The notes under the pieces are model-generated. The model was given only the letters and a program-made list of their open reading frames with translations, ran no database searches and had not been told where the DNA came from. DNA of 64,000 nucleotides, taken from contig NC_088303.1 in the NCBI RefSeq assembly GCF_032854445.1, positions 14,579,501-14,643,500 on the forward strand, written 5' to 3'. The position numbers were made by a program, and so were the translations under genes. This document shows positions 1-13,145 of this stretch, piece after piece. Origin of the DNA: Liolophura sinensis (taxonomy: Eukaryota; Mollusca; Polyplacophora; Chitonida; Chitonidae). How positions within the stretch are numbered: position 1 is the first letter of the stretch; each line of letters opens with the position of its first letter.

Positions 1-666
1 TATTGTTCATTGCTTGCTGTTGTGATGATGATGTGTGAGCAAACTCGTAATGTATTACTCATTTATTGCAAGAAAACAAAGGGCATTTCAGCTTGGACCC
101 AAATAACCATTTGACAGGAAAAAGTACTTAAAGCTTTTTTCACCCATAAGATGACGTCTCTGTCTGCTTTAAAGTAGTATTAACTATGGTATGAAAAAGT
201 TAGAAATAAATTTGTATGTTTTAATTATTAATGGACACAATGATGAAAAATTTGAATTTAACAAAATTAGAAATCTAATGGAAAAGAGGGCAATATGTTG
301 TCAAATTTTGGAATGAAGGTAACATCATGTTGTCATGTTAGGGACGTGGAAATGGACTGTCAAACTGCTGGTAAAATTTGCAGTCGCAGGTCTGGAAATA
401 ACTTCTTGAGGCAGGGCTGACAAATCTCAAAGCCCAGCTAAAGGTCTCTGGTTTTGAAGACTCCCTGTGTTACTTGCATGTTAAGTTTGTCAGGCACCAT
501 TTAGTTTGTACCTGACAAGATGGGTTTTTATGCCTGACTGTCTTTGTCACACTGCTTATTTGCAGTCTTGTAATAGGCTGGGTGTAAATGCTGTTAGGAA
601 GTACAACAGTGCTGTCATGCTGGTGGTAAAGCGAGGAGTCTGTATATACTAACATTTCTGTTACAG

Positions 667-2963
667 AAGTCACACAAATTGTCACCAGATGATGATGTGG
701 TGATTGGTCATGTGACCAGAGCAGGCGTGGGATTGTGGGTATCATACGAGGACCAACCTTTGATCCATGTGTATCATCTGGAGACATTAAATCAGCTACA
801 GGATGTAAACGTCTCATCAGCTGTCCAGAAAGCTCTAACAGGTATCTACCTTTTCCTTAAAGAGTTGGAACCTGTGAACATATGCCTACATGTATGGTAT
901 TGATTTAGGGTATGTTTTATGTGACAATGTTTTATACCATTTATTTTAGACTTGCTTACTTTAGAAAGAACAAAAAACAAAGAACTTAGATTGTGTTGAC
1001 TTACCTGGGCGTACAACATGTCCACTGTGGTCCGTGCTCTCATTGTCATGGTTTGTTAATGTGTAATACTTCAGTTAATGTGAACTATTTGAAAACTTAA
1101 CAGTTGCATGTTGGTGTGTTTACTGTGGACAAAGCAGGTTTGCTAGACTACATGTACAGTCAAATTATTTAGTATAATGAGACTTAGTATGGGTATTTTT
1201 TCTCTGTGTACATGCATCAGTGCCTCTGGTTACGTCTATACAAATGGAATGTAAAACACAGTCTTTACTCACAAGGATCATAAAAATCACTAGAATTCTC
1301 TACAGGTTTGTAAAATTCTGGTAAAAAATATATATAATGAATAAATTAAATTTGTGTAACTCTGAAGAATCTCCTGATGGTTATAAAATGAAAATTATTG
1401 AGTGACAATGAAGTCTTGTTGATGTTACACTAGTTGTTACACATATCAGTGGCACCAAATGACTAAATATAAATTAATTGCCAGTGAAAACTTTATTGAT
1501 TTATCTAGTTGCTTTGCCATAGTGGATGTTGGAGTTTACCATAAATTCTCAGAGAGACTGAAATTAAGATAAGTTTTAAGAATACATTCATAGTTTCCCA
1601 TCCATCTGTGTGTTGATCTTTCTTAATACCTCTCCGTTATGTCCCTGTTCCAGGGCAAGTTCCAGAAGATATTCTGTCCTCAATTACCAAAGACATCCAG
1701 GTATCCTGTCTTCTGGCAAGCAAGGGTCTACTGTGGATTGGCACTTGCAAGGGAGTTATTTTGACTCTACCGTTGCCTCGGTTACGTGAAGGTGTCCCTC
1801 AGATCGTCAGTAGACCGTGTGTCTCCTTCCACGGACATTGCGGACCAGTCAGATTTCTCCTGCCCATTTACTTCCTCACACCAGAAGTGAGCACTTTGAA
1901 AGCCAAGACTGCTCTCAGAGAATATGACTATGTGCCATTTAAACCTTCAGTTGAAAAGCAAGAAACTCAGTCTGCTAAGGAAAGTGCAGAGGCAAATCCT
2001 GTGCAAAATGACAGAGACTTTGATGAAGCTACCAAAGCAAGCATCAGGGATGAACTTGCCTCAAAAACAGTGTGGGATGAAGATAACCCCAAAACAGAAC
2101 TATCCAACAGTAATCACAGCATCACCAGCAGCCAGCCTAACTCAGAAACTGCTGGTGCACCAGCATTAGAATCTTTACAGACTCTTCCCACTGACCGCTC
2201 AGACTTGGGTCAAGCTTGGCCAGCAAAGACACTGGCCTCAGAGCTCGCAGCCTCTCACTTTCCACCAAAGGCCAGCCCAAGCATGGCACGAAGGAAGGAT
2301 TTTTGGCAGTCAACTCCAAACCTGGCAGCAGATTTTGATGGCACTGAAGATATTTCTGTGCTGTATGGAAGTTTGATGCAAGGCCTTGATAATATACATG
2401 AACCTTATGGACTTCGCAGGAAAAAACAAGCAGGTGTCTTCGACATGACCAAGAGGCATACGCTGCACACTTCCGCCAGCAAGTTTGACAGCCAGACCTC
2501 TGGAAAGTCAAAGCTTTCAAAGTATAAACGCTCAAGAAAACGGTCAAATTCTTTGCTCAAGGATGAGGACCTTGGTGTTGTTGAAGAAGGAATTGCCCAG
2601 ATCACTCCCAGTCCCACCCAGAGTGAGGCTCCTGTAACCGACACACCAACACTTTCACCCAAAAGCTGTCACGAAGCATTCCCAGGTGGCACCACATTGT
2701 CATTGCCAAGGGATCAGACAGGCAAGAGCAATGCTCAGAACCCTGCCAGCCCCAGCAATACTGATGACGATCCTACCTCCTCACAAGGAAGACGTCAGTC
2801 ATGGGGGACAACTCTTCCTCGTAAACCTGTGAATGCTTGTAAATCTGTGATTGTTGTGAGTGGTGGAGATGGTTATTGTAGCTGGAATAAACTTGATTCT
2901 AGTAAAATCCAGCGCACCGAGGAAGCCACCCTTCTGTTGTGGTTACACAAAGTCAGCTCCTGA
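667..2963 (+). CDS. Rho guanine-nucleotide exchange factor, ARHGEF10/ARHGEF17-like, C-terminal exons (5'-partial)
   Basis: Two exons are visible: 667-841 (acceptor TTACAG before it, donor GTATCT after) and 1654-2963 (acceptor TTCCAG, stop TGA at 2961-2963). The split codon joins in frame, giving 494 residues. The first 100 or so residues read like the last blades of the WD40-like propeller of ARHGEF10/17 proteins: VGLWVSYEDQPLIHVYHLET, then LLWIGTCKGVILTLPLPRL, then FHGHCGPVRFLL. The closing strand VVSGGDGY...ATLLLWL matches the GGDGY...LLLW ending I know from ARHGEF17-type proteins. Between them lies a roughly 300-residue polar, Ser/Thr/Pro/Lys-rich stretch that looks disordered. The catalytic DH-PH part would lie upstream of the window. 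Family members activate Rho GTPases in the cytoplasm. Family assignment is by recalled motif, so ARHGEF10 versus ARHGEF17 is not settled. Confidence 0.8.
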
Positions 2964-5710
2964 CCAGCTTAACTGATACAAAAACATCCTGTTTAATGGT
3001 AATAATCAAAGGGTACAAGCACCACAATTTTTCACAGCTCTCACATATTCCTAATATGTTAGTTGTAGACAACTATAGAATTTACCTTCGGAACTATTCC
3101 AGTGTTTAAAGTTGATCAAAATTCTCTGCTAGAGTGTTCTAATGAAGGTACATGGTAGGTGTATCGTGCCATATTTGAACCTGTTAAAGCGGATTGGGCA
3201 AAGTGCATATGGTTGTTATTCCACAGGTGGGGGTGGTGACACCTTGAGTTGAAGGTATTGTTGAATTAACTACAAATGATGTCGTGTCAGGAAAATATCT
3301 CTGCGTTAGCCCAAGAAATAAGCTAGTTGCAGCATACATTTTTAGAATACTTCCAACATAGTTTGAAGGCATGTTTTTTGTCTGTCTGTTTTTTTTTTCT
3401 TATTTTCGATTTTTGGTTGCTGTGATATTTAAATTGTCTCATTTGCATTAAGATAAAACTAATATGGCTTACTGATTCACTATGGCTGAAGAAAATGTTG
3501 GAAATCGTTGTTACCTTTCTGTCAAACAAAGACTGTATACTTATAGGTGTGTTATCTTTTCATTTGCATGAGACTCTGCCAGTGTTAAACAAGTCTGCGT
3601 GTTCCAACACGTGTAAATCTTACCCAATGTACTGGCCTGCTGAGATAAGAATGAAATGAATATAATGTGTTTAAACATGTAATCTTGAAAGCTGAAACAT
3701 ATTATCATTTGATACTTGTTTTGAAAGCATGGTATACATCTGTGTTTGTTTAAACCAATAATGATATGATACATTATATACACATGGACGTGTTCATGTG
3801 CTTATTTTTACCAATGATGTTGTTCATGTATATATATATATACATGAGATATATATATATATATATGCATGTGGGTTTATTTTTACTATTAGTGATATAT
3901 GTACATACATGCGGTATGTTTGTATATTTGATAGGCATTGTTTAACTTATGAGTGGTAAAAATGTATTTTTAGACTTGAATTTGGAGTAAAGAATGTGTA
4001 AATATTTTTTGAACAATTGCAAGCAAATATAGACCTCCTGCTCATTTTGTGTCCGGGTGTTTTACATGTGTGTGTAAATTCATTGGTGTTTATTATTTTT
4101 TCCTACATATTTATGTAAATGTTTCTACATGATAGCTGCACAGTGTTAAAGGTGTTACAAGGGGTAGCTTAAATCTCTTAAAAGTTAAACCCTGAGCTAA
4201 ATCGTTTTTGTCATTGTTGCTCACCAAAGTAATAAAATCTTTGACTTTGTCTTCAATTAAAAATGTAAATAACCGACAAAAAATCGTTAAAATGTGTCCT
4301 CTGAATTGTTACTTATGTATTTGCTTTACATATATACCCTCAGAAAGTGCGTGTTTCGTACAATCCTGTATATGGATGTACAGTTACATGTAGTTGACAC
4401 TATTCTAATTTATCTATACTACCTGCGAAACATCTGCTATAAGCTGAAGCTTTCTCTCACATCAGTGAAAATAGAATGAAGCTGCGGTTGCACTGTGGAC
4501 ATTACTAACTTACACATTAATTTTCATCTAACAATTCTGAAAAAGTTTTGAATTTTACTTTAAAGTTTCAACTAAAATAAGGAGATTAAATTTTTTGGTT
4601 ACGTTGGGTTTAATGTGGTAAGTTTTCTCAGATTTTAAATTATTATAGATAGAATTGAAGTGGTATAGTGGCTTGGATCTGCTGAAACTTCGAAATTTTT
4701 TTTCTTCTTCTGGTTAGCCCATTTTTCGCGGTGGTAACCATGATGAGAAAATAGAGTAAATGAATTTTATGTTGAGTTTTTGAAATTTTGTATTGTATAT
4801 TTGAACTTTGAATACTGCGTTGCAGATTCAGATACAAAAATCAAGTTTTTTTTTTTCAAACGGAGTTTTTGCCTACAAAAAGCCTTGTAATACTGCTAAA
4901 TAGTGTTGTCTACCCATGGGAATGGTTTAATATAACAGTAAAAAACAGATGTTGGTTCATAGTCCTCTGAGAATTATGTGCCCCTGATGAATGCACAAGA
5001 TCAACTTTTTGATATCCAAGATACAGGCATTTCTTGCTTTTATAGTCCACGCTTTGTGAGCTTTGTAATGTTATGTCTTAGCTTGCATAAATAAGGTTCA
5101 TAGTGCAAATTTCCTGCAGCAGAATCATTTTTATAAAATCTAGGGCAAATTATATCAAACTTGTAATAGAAGCAAGGGTCCTCAAGTAAAATTTTTATTC
5201 TCGTGTATTACATACATTTTTAAAAACTGATTTACTTTTTAGTTTTGAAATTGTTACATATTGCATACTGTTGGATTATTGAGAAATATTTCTTCTCTTT
5301 GTGAAGTGATATACGGCTTGAGTTGTGTTCAGTTTTTACATGTTCGGTTGTTTTAATGTAAGGTTACTTGATTATGTTCCTTGATTGGAGGACATTAGGT
5401 TAACATAGTTAATTATCTCCACTTTGTGATATATATTGTTTTAATAACTTTTGTGAACACATACGTTGAAGTGTAATTTTTGTAAGCTTCATGAAGCATT
5501 GACTTCAGTCTGAAGAGATCAATTTGTCATTTATTAAGTATATGACACAATGTTGTAGGCATTCATCATGCAATTACATGATACAACAGCTGGTACACCT
5601 TTCAGTTTGTTGTTTAGAAAGTTCCCATTGTCTCCCGACCTTTGTCATAGCTTACATGGGACCAAGTAAATGTTTATTTTGTCATGAATAAAATATATAA
5701 AGACCAAAAA
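2964..5710 (+). other. 3' UTR / downstream AT-rich region of the RhoGEF gene
   Basis: This follows the stop codon and has no coding signal; open frames here are short and unlike any family I know. It is very AT-rich, with a TA-dinucleotide run at about 3831-3866. Candidate polyadenylation hexamers include AATAAA at 5687-5692, shortly before a change of base composition, so the 3' UTR could be as long as 2.7 kb. An earlier end is equally possible. Confidence 0.4.
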
Positions 5711-8700
5711 AACGAAAAATTGTCGTAATTTTTTTGGGAGACTCTAACCCCAACTCTCCAGTAATTCGAAATTTTCATTTTGTCACGTTTGCAAGAAACT
5801 CTTGAAAAGGGCTATAAAGTACGGTATGTAACAATTCTAGTACGGGTCATCTCAGATATACAAACATCTTTAAACTATATCTTCTCAGATTTGTTCAGCG
5901 TTGATACTTGAGAGTTTGTAAAATAAAATTAGACATTTGACATCAGACAGGCTGTTCTCATAAGCAGGAGCTAATATAGGTAAAAAGTTATGCTTTATAT
6001 TGTAATATGCACAGATGTTAATGAAACCCAGCGATAAGTGCAGCTGTTAAATGATGGATGGTAACAACAGAGGGTTCAGTTCAAATTAAATATATCGTTG
6101 AATTCAACGTCTTCTCTGATGCAGGAAGGGCCGAACTTTTCATCTCCACAGATTTTTTTCTCATTGATCTATGAAAGATACTGTCACATCTGCTTCCATG
6201 AACAAGGAGTTGACAGTTGTTATGGCGTATAGTCTGTGAGTAAGATCAGCTGCCCAAAACAGCACCAAACACTGGCTCAAGGAAAGCATTTACTCTCGGT
6301 TGCATTGATGTGAATTCATTCTCACACCTGCCAATACGTACGGCAAGCTTGGAAAGTGTTCGCAACAGAGAATAAATATCTTCTATTGTTGAACAAGAAA
6401 CTGGTGCTGTCTGTCAAAGGTCATGACGAGCACTATGGGGTTGCCTGTGGACTATTTGCATGATATGCCTTCCTCAGAATTGTCACACAACACTCGATTC
6501 CAGGAATTTCACTGTCATATTTCTGCAAATAATTTAATATCTGTAGAATTCACAAGGATGAAATCTGTATCTCTGTATATCTGTGATGAATCAGATCTTC
6601 ATACACACGATACACATCTGTGTCAGGTCTGCAACCAAAGAGAATTCATTGGAACATGATCCTTCTGTATCCATAGCTTCATCTCCGACAGACCTGATGG
6701 ATGGTGAATGTGCACCCTTTGCAATCTTTGCAATCAAAGAAAAAGTAGGTCGTCTCTGCTGGAAAAGGATACCTGATCCTAGGCTTGTCATTTCCAGAAA
6801 GTCTTGCAGATTTTATTTCTTCAGTTCGTTTTCCATATCGTAAGCCTGTCTTATGGCGACGGCCAATTGACTTTATCCCTCTGGTTTCCGAGGCATTATT
6901 AATCAACTCTACGAAAAGTAAAAGAAAATTAATTTTGGGTTAAGACAGTTTACAATAACACAGGGGGCTAAAATGTTAAATCAGCAATAAGCTGAGATCT
7001 ATTGTGTACAAATTGTGCTTCGCCAATCAATAATATTTTGACGAGACCTGAATGGCACATTTTCAAACGAGAGGAACTTTTCCATTCTTTCGCCTTAAAT
7101 GTATATGGAAGCAGCCTGCTATATCCACATGGTCTATCAACATCGAAAGGAATCAACCTCCTCGACCCATTCACCTGCTTACAGTGAATTATTCTTCTGT
7201 GCAATACACCCTGTAATATTACGCAATTCTATGTACCCTTTCTGCTCTAGCTGTTTTCATTTTATATGCCTTAATGTTGTAAATGTATGCAATAAACACC
7301 AAAATGACTGAACTGAATTCAATGAATACACCCCCAGCAATATTTAATGTATGTTGTTGCTAAAATTGACATTTCACTTATACATATTTCACTTATACGA
7401 CAGCTTCTAGCATTAAGGTGGGAGGAAACCGGGCAAAGCCACAACCATCCGCAGGTTGCTAGAAGACCTTCCCATGTATGGCACTTTAGAAATAAAAATT
7501 ATGACAAAACTGCCCACTTCTTACAATTGTAAACATTTTAACACAAAAAAATATTTATAGCAAAGAAATTATTCAACAAACCATGCCCAAAAATGACTAT
7601 TCAATGTTTAGGTAAATTAACATTGAATATTTAAACATTATTTTTTATGCCATTGAAAACTTGCAACGAATATGCGTCATGAAGACGTAAAATTATTTAC
7701 ATGGCAATTACCGTCCTTAGTATCAGATTTTAGTCACTAGACGAGTCGTCTTGCACGGGTGGGTTTTTGGTCAGATTGCAATTTTAAGTGTGATTTCCGT
7801 ACCGGTAGTGGGCTTCTTTCACTTGTGTTGAAGGTAGCCCTACCAAATTTACTGGTACATGCACATTGGTGTATTAAAAGTACTACAAGAGTTAAACACC
7901 CAAACGAAACAAACTCGTTTTCTCTAAAATCGACAAGGCATTCAGAGAATACAAATAGCTCGCCCGATTAAGCAGTTTGTATAACTGCAAAATGTTCAAG
8001 TCATGTGATACATTCATATATTGGCCTCTAAACCGTCCAAAAACGTGGAATGATTGATACTATCTTGCACAGACATTATCCTCTAATTATATATATGGCG
8101 TTAAGATCTCGCCATTAAATCATCAAGAAAGAACAAAATTATTATACCGTCACAACTATCACTGTTTATGTCAGTGTATGTGTAGGGATTGCAGAGCAGT
8201 GACTTTATGTGTTATGAGTGCATCAGTGTGGTGGTAAAAGACATTGTGGGGAAATTTACCACAGAGGTGTTTGATATATGCAAAATGCGCACTGCATTTG
8301 GCAATCCATGTACTATAGGGGGTAATTGCAACTCTGTGAATAGCTGAGCAAAATGTTCAACTATGAGGTAAAAGACTTCCTTGGTCTTTGATATGGAATC
8401 GCTACCGACAGTTGGTTATATGTGTACTTTGGGTGGCCACGGCAACCCTAAGATTGGCCAAAAACTTCAACCAAAGTGTACAACGACATCACCACCGCTA
8501 GCATCTGATCACCCTCTTACAATGCCTTTCCTGTCTTCGTAGTAAAATTTGAAAACCCTATTTCTAAGCCGTTTTCAACAACAGAAAAAAATGTACCATA
8601 TTGCGTAATATAAACATACAATTACTTTAGGTATATTTTCTGAAATTATGTTATGTTAGCGGTGTTCAGGCTTGGGTCATAAAATTTGGGAGGCGAGGGG

Positions 8701-10180
8701 GTGGAAACTCTTGGAAGAAGTGGAAATTGTTGGAGACGCAATTTAGGCGATTTCTGGTGAAAAAATTGTGATAAATCCGGGATAAACTGCACGCTGCCCT
8801 TCATTTATTAAACATTTTTATTCAAACCGCTCAGGCGATGTCATTTGGTCAGTCAGTCAGAAGTCAGAAACACAGGATTTCAGCTTTCTGCTAGGAACAA
8901 CATGAGTATAGCCGTGATAAGGAAGTCCCTTGTCTGAATTGTCCCAATCAGTTTTGTGATTATTTAATTATGAATGACCATAAAGGATTAAGACATACGA
9001 AAAGTTTAACATTAAAGGCGGTTTAACTACCTGCCTGTTCATTGCCAGTTATGTACGCCTGAGGACCTGGAACCCAAGAGAAAAAAATGTCAACGCAAAT
9101 AGAAAATACAGAGGACAGAAAAACTACTCCGCGTGGTACAACTGCGCATTTGGATGACGTAAAGGCTGCCATTGCCTAATGTAAGCCACTAAGAGAATCT
9201 AAATATAACGAATATACTAAACTATAATAGTTTTATATCTGAAAGAAGGAACAATTAAAGCATTCAAGATCGCGTCTAGTTCTGCTTAATACACGGACAG
9301 ATTATCTCAGTCAATCTAAAGACGTTTTCATAACGCAGTTATGGTACACAGAAGCACCAAACGTACCAGTCTGAGGGCATGATAGCATCGGTACTAACTT
9401 GTATATAAACAGACCAATTTAAACCAACATACGCTCACTGGAAACCCCATCACTTGATACACTGGGACGTTATTGTGCAATTGGTCTTCTAAAACGCGTA
9501 TTCTAATCCAGCATTAAGATCCCCCATATGTCTGAAAGTTTCCACGAACAGAATTCTGACAAGTCAATATTTCAAACCTTGCCAGAATGCTTAGTTTTTG
9601 GTAATGGAAATTTGACACAGTTGTCTTAAGATAACATTGATAGGTTGGTCAAAATTTTCATCCACAGGGTCCCAAAACAAGGTTTGACCTAAGTCAAAAT
9701 TGACGTTATGGAATCGGCCCCTGGTACCTATCGAATTAAGGGTGGTTGTTTTATTCAGTGCAACCCTGTTTCCTCCATGTGTAAAATGGGCACAATCATA
9801 GATATGGTCCAAATTTGAAGATTTCTTGGTCTTGTATGTGTGTTTTCAACCAATACCTGTATGAGTCCATTACAGGAAAGTACCAAATTAAGACATTTCT
9901 TTCAAACTATATTAGGGTCTTGTCGCTGCGGAGACGATAGTTGGGACTGCTTACTCTTGCTCTCCAATTGAATGTGGAAGCCGTCGTCCAGCTTCACTTT
10001 CATTCGTCTGTCTATGACCTGTGTATGCTGTGAGCGCGATAATTTAAAATCAAGGCGAGGAACTGCTTTCATATTTGAATAGTGTTCATTCTATATATGC
10101 TGTACGCCTGCAGTTGTACTGTGTTCCTGCATAAACCAGTATTCTGCAGGTGGACTAAGCTTCCCGGAGGCCTGGTCTCT
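5711..10180. other. Intergenic, no gene recognised
   Basis: There are only short open frames with no recognisable protein motif. It holds a SINE-A fragment (about 7386-7475) and a weak, diverged pair of roughly 130-bp units around 8250-8480. The rest appears unique and AT-rich. Confidence 0.5.
7386..7475 (-). repeat. SINE-A fragment (old, truncated)
   Basis: It matches the middle of SINE-A in reverse orientation: CTTATACGACAG..., GGTGGGAGGAAACCGGGCAA, then ACCATCCGCAGGTTGCT. Internal deletions and the lack of a tRNA-like head mark it as old. Confidence 0.75.
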
Positions 10181-10189
10181 TTGCATGGT

Positions 10190-10475
10190 TTTAATGTTAT
10201 TGTATGTTAAATGTAATGACGACACAGCATTTGGAGTAATTCTAGACAAGTGACGTCTAAAAAATTGCAGTTGACATCACTGCGTTTTTAAAAACCTAAT
10301 TCGCTTAAACTATAGTTCTTAGGGGCATGTAAATTGCAACTATTTATACATTTACATGAACAGTTAGATTAAAACCCTGACTAAGGTAAATTGGCAAGAG
10401 GCCGTATTTCACCGGTTACGGTTGACCCTTGCCAACTGTCACACTGTCGTCCCTGCCCTGGTTTCACTCTCTGTG
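10190..10475 (+). repeat. Dispersed repeat family D, copy 1
   Basis: Shared landmarks in order: ACACAGCATTTGGAGTAATTC, GACGTCTA, CAGTTGACATCACTGC, GGGGCATGTAA, ACATGAACAGTTAGAT, GGTAAATTGGCAAGAGGCCG, and CTGGTTTCACTCT. The same order is seen at 33455-33765 and 55580-55870, and in reverse at 43775-43995, 44105-44380 and 63715-63955. There is no coding frame and no obvious terminal repeat. It is probably a non-autonomous transposable element. Confidence 0.75.
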
Positions 10476-10744
10476 AACAATATTTAATTATAGTGTCATT
10501 ATTGAGACTATGGTTAAGATTGTTTTTCTCTGTATTCACGCCATGACCTATTGACTGCCGTCACCCATCTTAACATCCCTTCATCTGTTCTGTGAATGTG
10601 ATATCTTGATATCACATTTTTTGAGATTACATTGTTTTAATGTCATTGTTACCACATTTCTTTATTATCTACTGCTTTAAGAAATAGTGCTGTGGGAACG
10701 CTTGAGTTGCTATACTGTTTAAAAATGTACATGGATAGTAAGAG

Positions 10745-10870
10745 TAAAACTCTAAGGTAAATTGGCAAGAGGGCGACTTTCACCGTTTACGTGTGACCAT
10801 TTTAGGAATGATCACAGCTTTGGTCTTCCATCTCCATGTTGTAGTCTTATTTCAGACTTGGACAATACCT
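10745..10870 (+). repeat. Family D, 3' fragment
   Basis: It repeats the GGTAAATTGGCAAGAGGGCG...TTTCACCG...TACG segment of D copy 1, followed by a diverged end (GGTCTTCCATCT...). It lies about 350 bp after copy 1 in the same orientation. Confidence 0.6.
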
Positions 10871-11454
10871 TCCCACTCCTCAGGTGATCGATCCAAGTAG
10901 GCTGCTTTCGGCTGTCTTAAGGTTGAAATTGTTGGCTGTAACCCAAGTATATGTAACCCATACAGATGTTCAAACTCTTTGGCGGGGCTACTTGTCTTGT
11001 TCTCCTGGAGGTCTTGATAGGACTATGTTGGTTTCAGATTTGTTGTGTTTTACTTGTGCCAATTTACAGTTCATATTTGATGAATATTGTTCAGTGCCTT
11101 TCAGACGCGTCCAAAGCAAATTACAGATAAGTATCCACTACAACAACTGCATTTACGTAGCGTTTTTCTTGATACATATCACCTCAGTAGGTAGCTGTCA
11201 AACATCCTAAACGTGATGTGCGTGAAGACGGACATGTATTTGTACTAGCGAGAGCTGATTTACGCTTGTGGCCTCTTTGGTGAAGGCTCATTGGTGGAGA
11301 ACAACTTTCTCGTCCATTGTGGTCATCTACAAGCAATTGGTGCAACATAATTCAAAACTTTTGTGTATGTATTTCTCAAGATAAACCATTAACTAGAATA
11401 TAAATGCTGTTCCCCAGACACTTTAAATCAATTGTATAGGAAATAACGCAGGGT

Positions 11455-12130
11455 TTTTATACGTTACACTGTACACTTATTCACGGCGCAGTATTTTTTG
11501 TTTAACAATGGTTATACAATTCGCTATTTGTAGCAGTGAACTGCGCTATGTTTATACAGTACTTTGTCGCTGAATGTCGGTTTTGGTTTAGCCCCAATCA
11601 TACCCAAACTCACGACTACGTGATCTTTGCGAATGTGCTAGAACCTGAAGATATCTTAAGCCACCGCGATTGGCGGTTGGTTTGGACACAAGTGTGTTTT
11701 TGTGCTTTGCACAAAAACCACCTAAAAGCCACCTGCGTACATAATACTGACTAATATTAAGCAATTCGACTTTGTCATACGGGTTATATACATACGAGCA
11801 TTGCAAACAGTCTTCATGAATCGTCTACATATTTTTGGCACTGATTGATTTCACGCAATCACGTGACTATCGTGGAACTGTGCGACTGCAAACAATTTCG
11901 AATCGTGGTAAATCGAGTTAGTAGGTAATCGAAGCTTTACTGCTATTTAACACTATACCTTGAAGCATGTGAATTTGATCAGTTACATTAACATATACAT
12001 ATTTGCACTCTCTACTCAGCGGACATTTGTTCTTGTTTTGTTTCTTTCGTTGCTTACTGTATAATTATACCTACTACAAGTGTTTGTTGGTTAATGATGT
12101 TTTTTTGCGATCAAAACAGAAATGTTCGGG
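11455..12130 (+). repeat. Degenerate third copy of the potassium-channel upstream flank
   Basis: The blocks GCGCTATGTTTATACAGT (about 11542), then ATATTAA/ACATTAACATA, GGACATTTGTTCTTGTTTTG, TTGCTTACTGTATAATTATA and ACAAGTGTTTG occur in the same order as in the upstream flanks of the two channel pseudogenes (12650-12870 and 20830-21075), but with much more divergence. No channel exon follows it. Confidence 0.55.
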
Positions 12131-12479
12131 TTCCAGGCCTTTGCAGAGACCTGGTAGCTATAGAATTACACACTAACTGAATGGTTTAGTTATGAGCAGA
12201 TGTAGACGTTTTTTTCTTTTTGAGGTACATACACGCAACATATGTATTTGAAATGTTTGTCGTAAATATATAACTATAGTTCCTTTCAAGATAACGATCC
12301 TATAAGCCTAATGACCTATGGAGGGCAGACAAAATCGAGACGGTTGTAACTTCTGTTATGAAAATTCTATCATCTGGCAGATGTTAACGATGAACTCTGT
12401 AAAACCATTCAAGATGCCGTGTTTAATTGTAGGATACAGCAGAGTTGTTAGCGTCTGAGGCCTTAAATCTGGAGGTTTT

Positions 12480-12600
12480 TGAAGGTACTTGTTTCATTTG
12501 GGTTCCTCGGACTTCTTCCATCGATAAACATGGCCGCCGTAATATACACAATAAATTCTTGAGCTCGGCGCTAAAAGCCATTTAAGTAAATAAATCGGTT
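12480..12600 (+). repeat. SINE-A-like tail remnant
   Basis: AATTCTTGAGCTCGGCGCTAAAA...AAGTAAATAAATCGG resembles the SINE-A 3' tail (ATTCTTGAGTACGGCGTAAAACACC...AAATAAAT). The equivalent sits at about 20680-20780 upstream of channel copy 2, so the insertion predates that duplication. Confidence 0.55.
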
Positions 12601-13145
12601 ATTTTTTTTAAATTATAGTTAACTATGTTGGTAAAAGCGCAGTGTTAACTGGGCTATGTTTATACAGTCCCATTGTTTGGCATTTGGCGCGCTTTTGGCT
12701 TTATAATTTACAAGGTCGAAAGTGAGAAAACACGAGTGGTAATTTAGCACTGGTTATATTAACATAAATAATGCAGTCTACTGTCAAGTAACATTTGTTT
12801 TTGTTTTGTTTGTCGTTTGTTGCTTCTGTATAACTATGCTCTACACAGGTGTTAGGTTGTTCATGAATAATCCGTTAATGATTTTGGATCTTTCGTGGAC
12901 AAAACAAAATCAAACGACTGCTAGGCTGTTACTGTTATGGACCCGATGGCTGCAAAACTGCACAGAATATGAAGTGATTGTGAGACATTTGAGATTAGAT
13001 GTAGCATCCAACATTCAGACCTTGACTTTGATACTGCTTTTCTTCTAAAAAATGACATTCATATTTGAATGCTTTATGATGATTTGTAAATTGTCCCTTT
13101 GAAGGTAACGATCTTGCAGGTCTGTTTTAGCCGGAGAACATTGAA
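12540..13145 (+). repeat. Upstream flank of channel copy 1 (duplicated block)
   Basis: It is highly similar to 20720-21390. The block around 12790-13010 (ATTTGTTT...TTGTCGTTTGTTGCTTCTG, then TCTTTCGTGGACAAAACAAA) is nearly identical in both. An open frame of 80 residues here matches one at 21024-21272, but it is not a known domain, so it is better read as conserved duplicated flank or 5' UTR than as a gene. Confidence 0.7.

Noticed and set aside
12806-13048. 80-residue frame conserved at 21024-21272, a possible separate small gene
   Set aside because: Both copies lie in the duplicated channel flank and diverge in frame after about 65 codons. The similarity is explained by DNA duplication, without sign of coding constraint.
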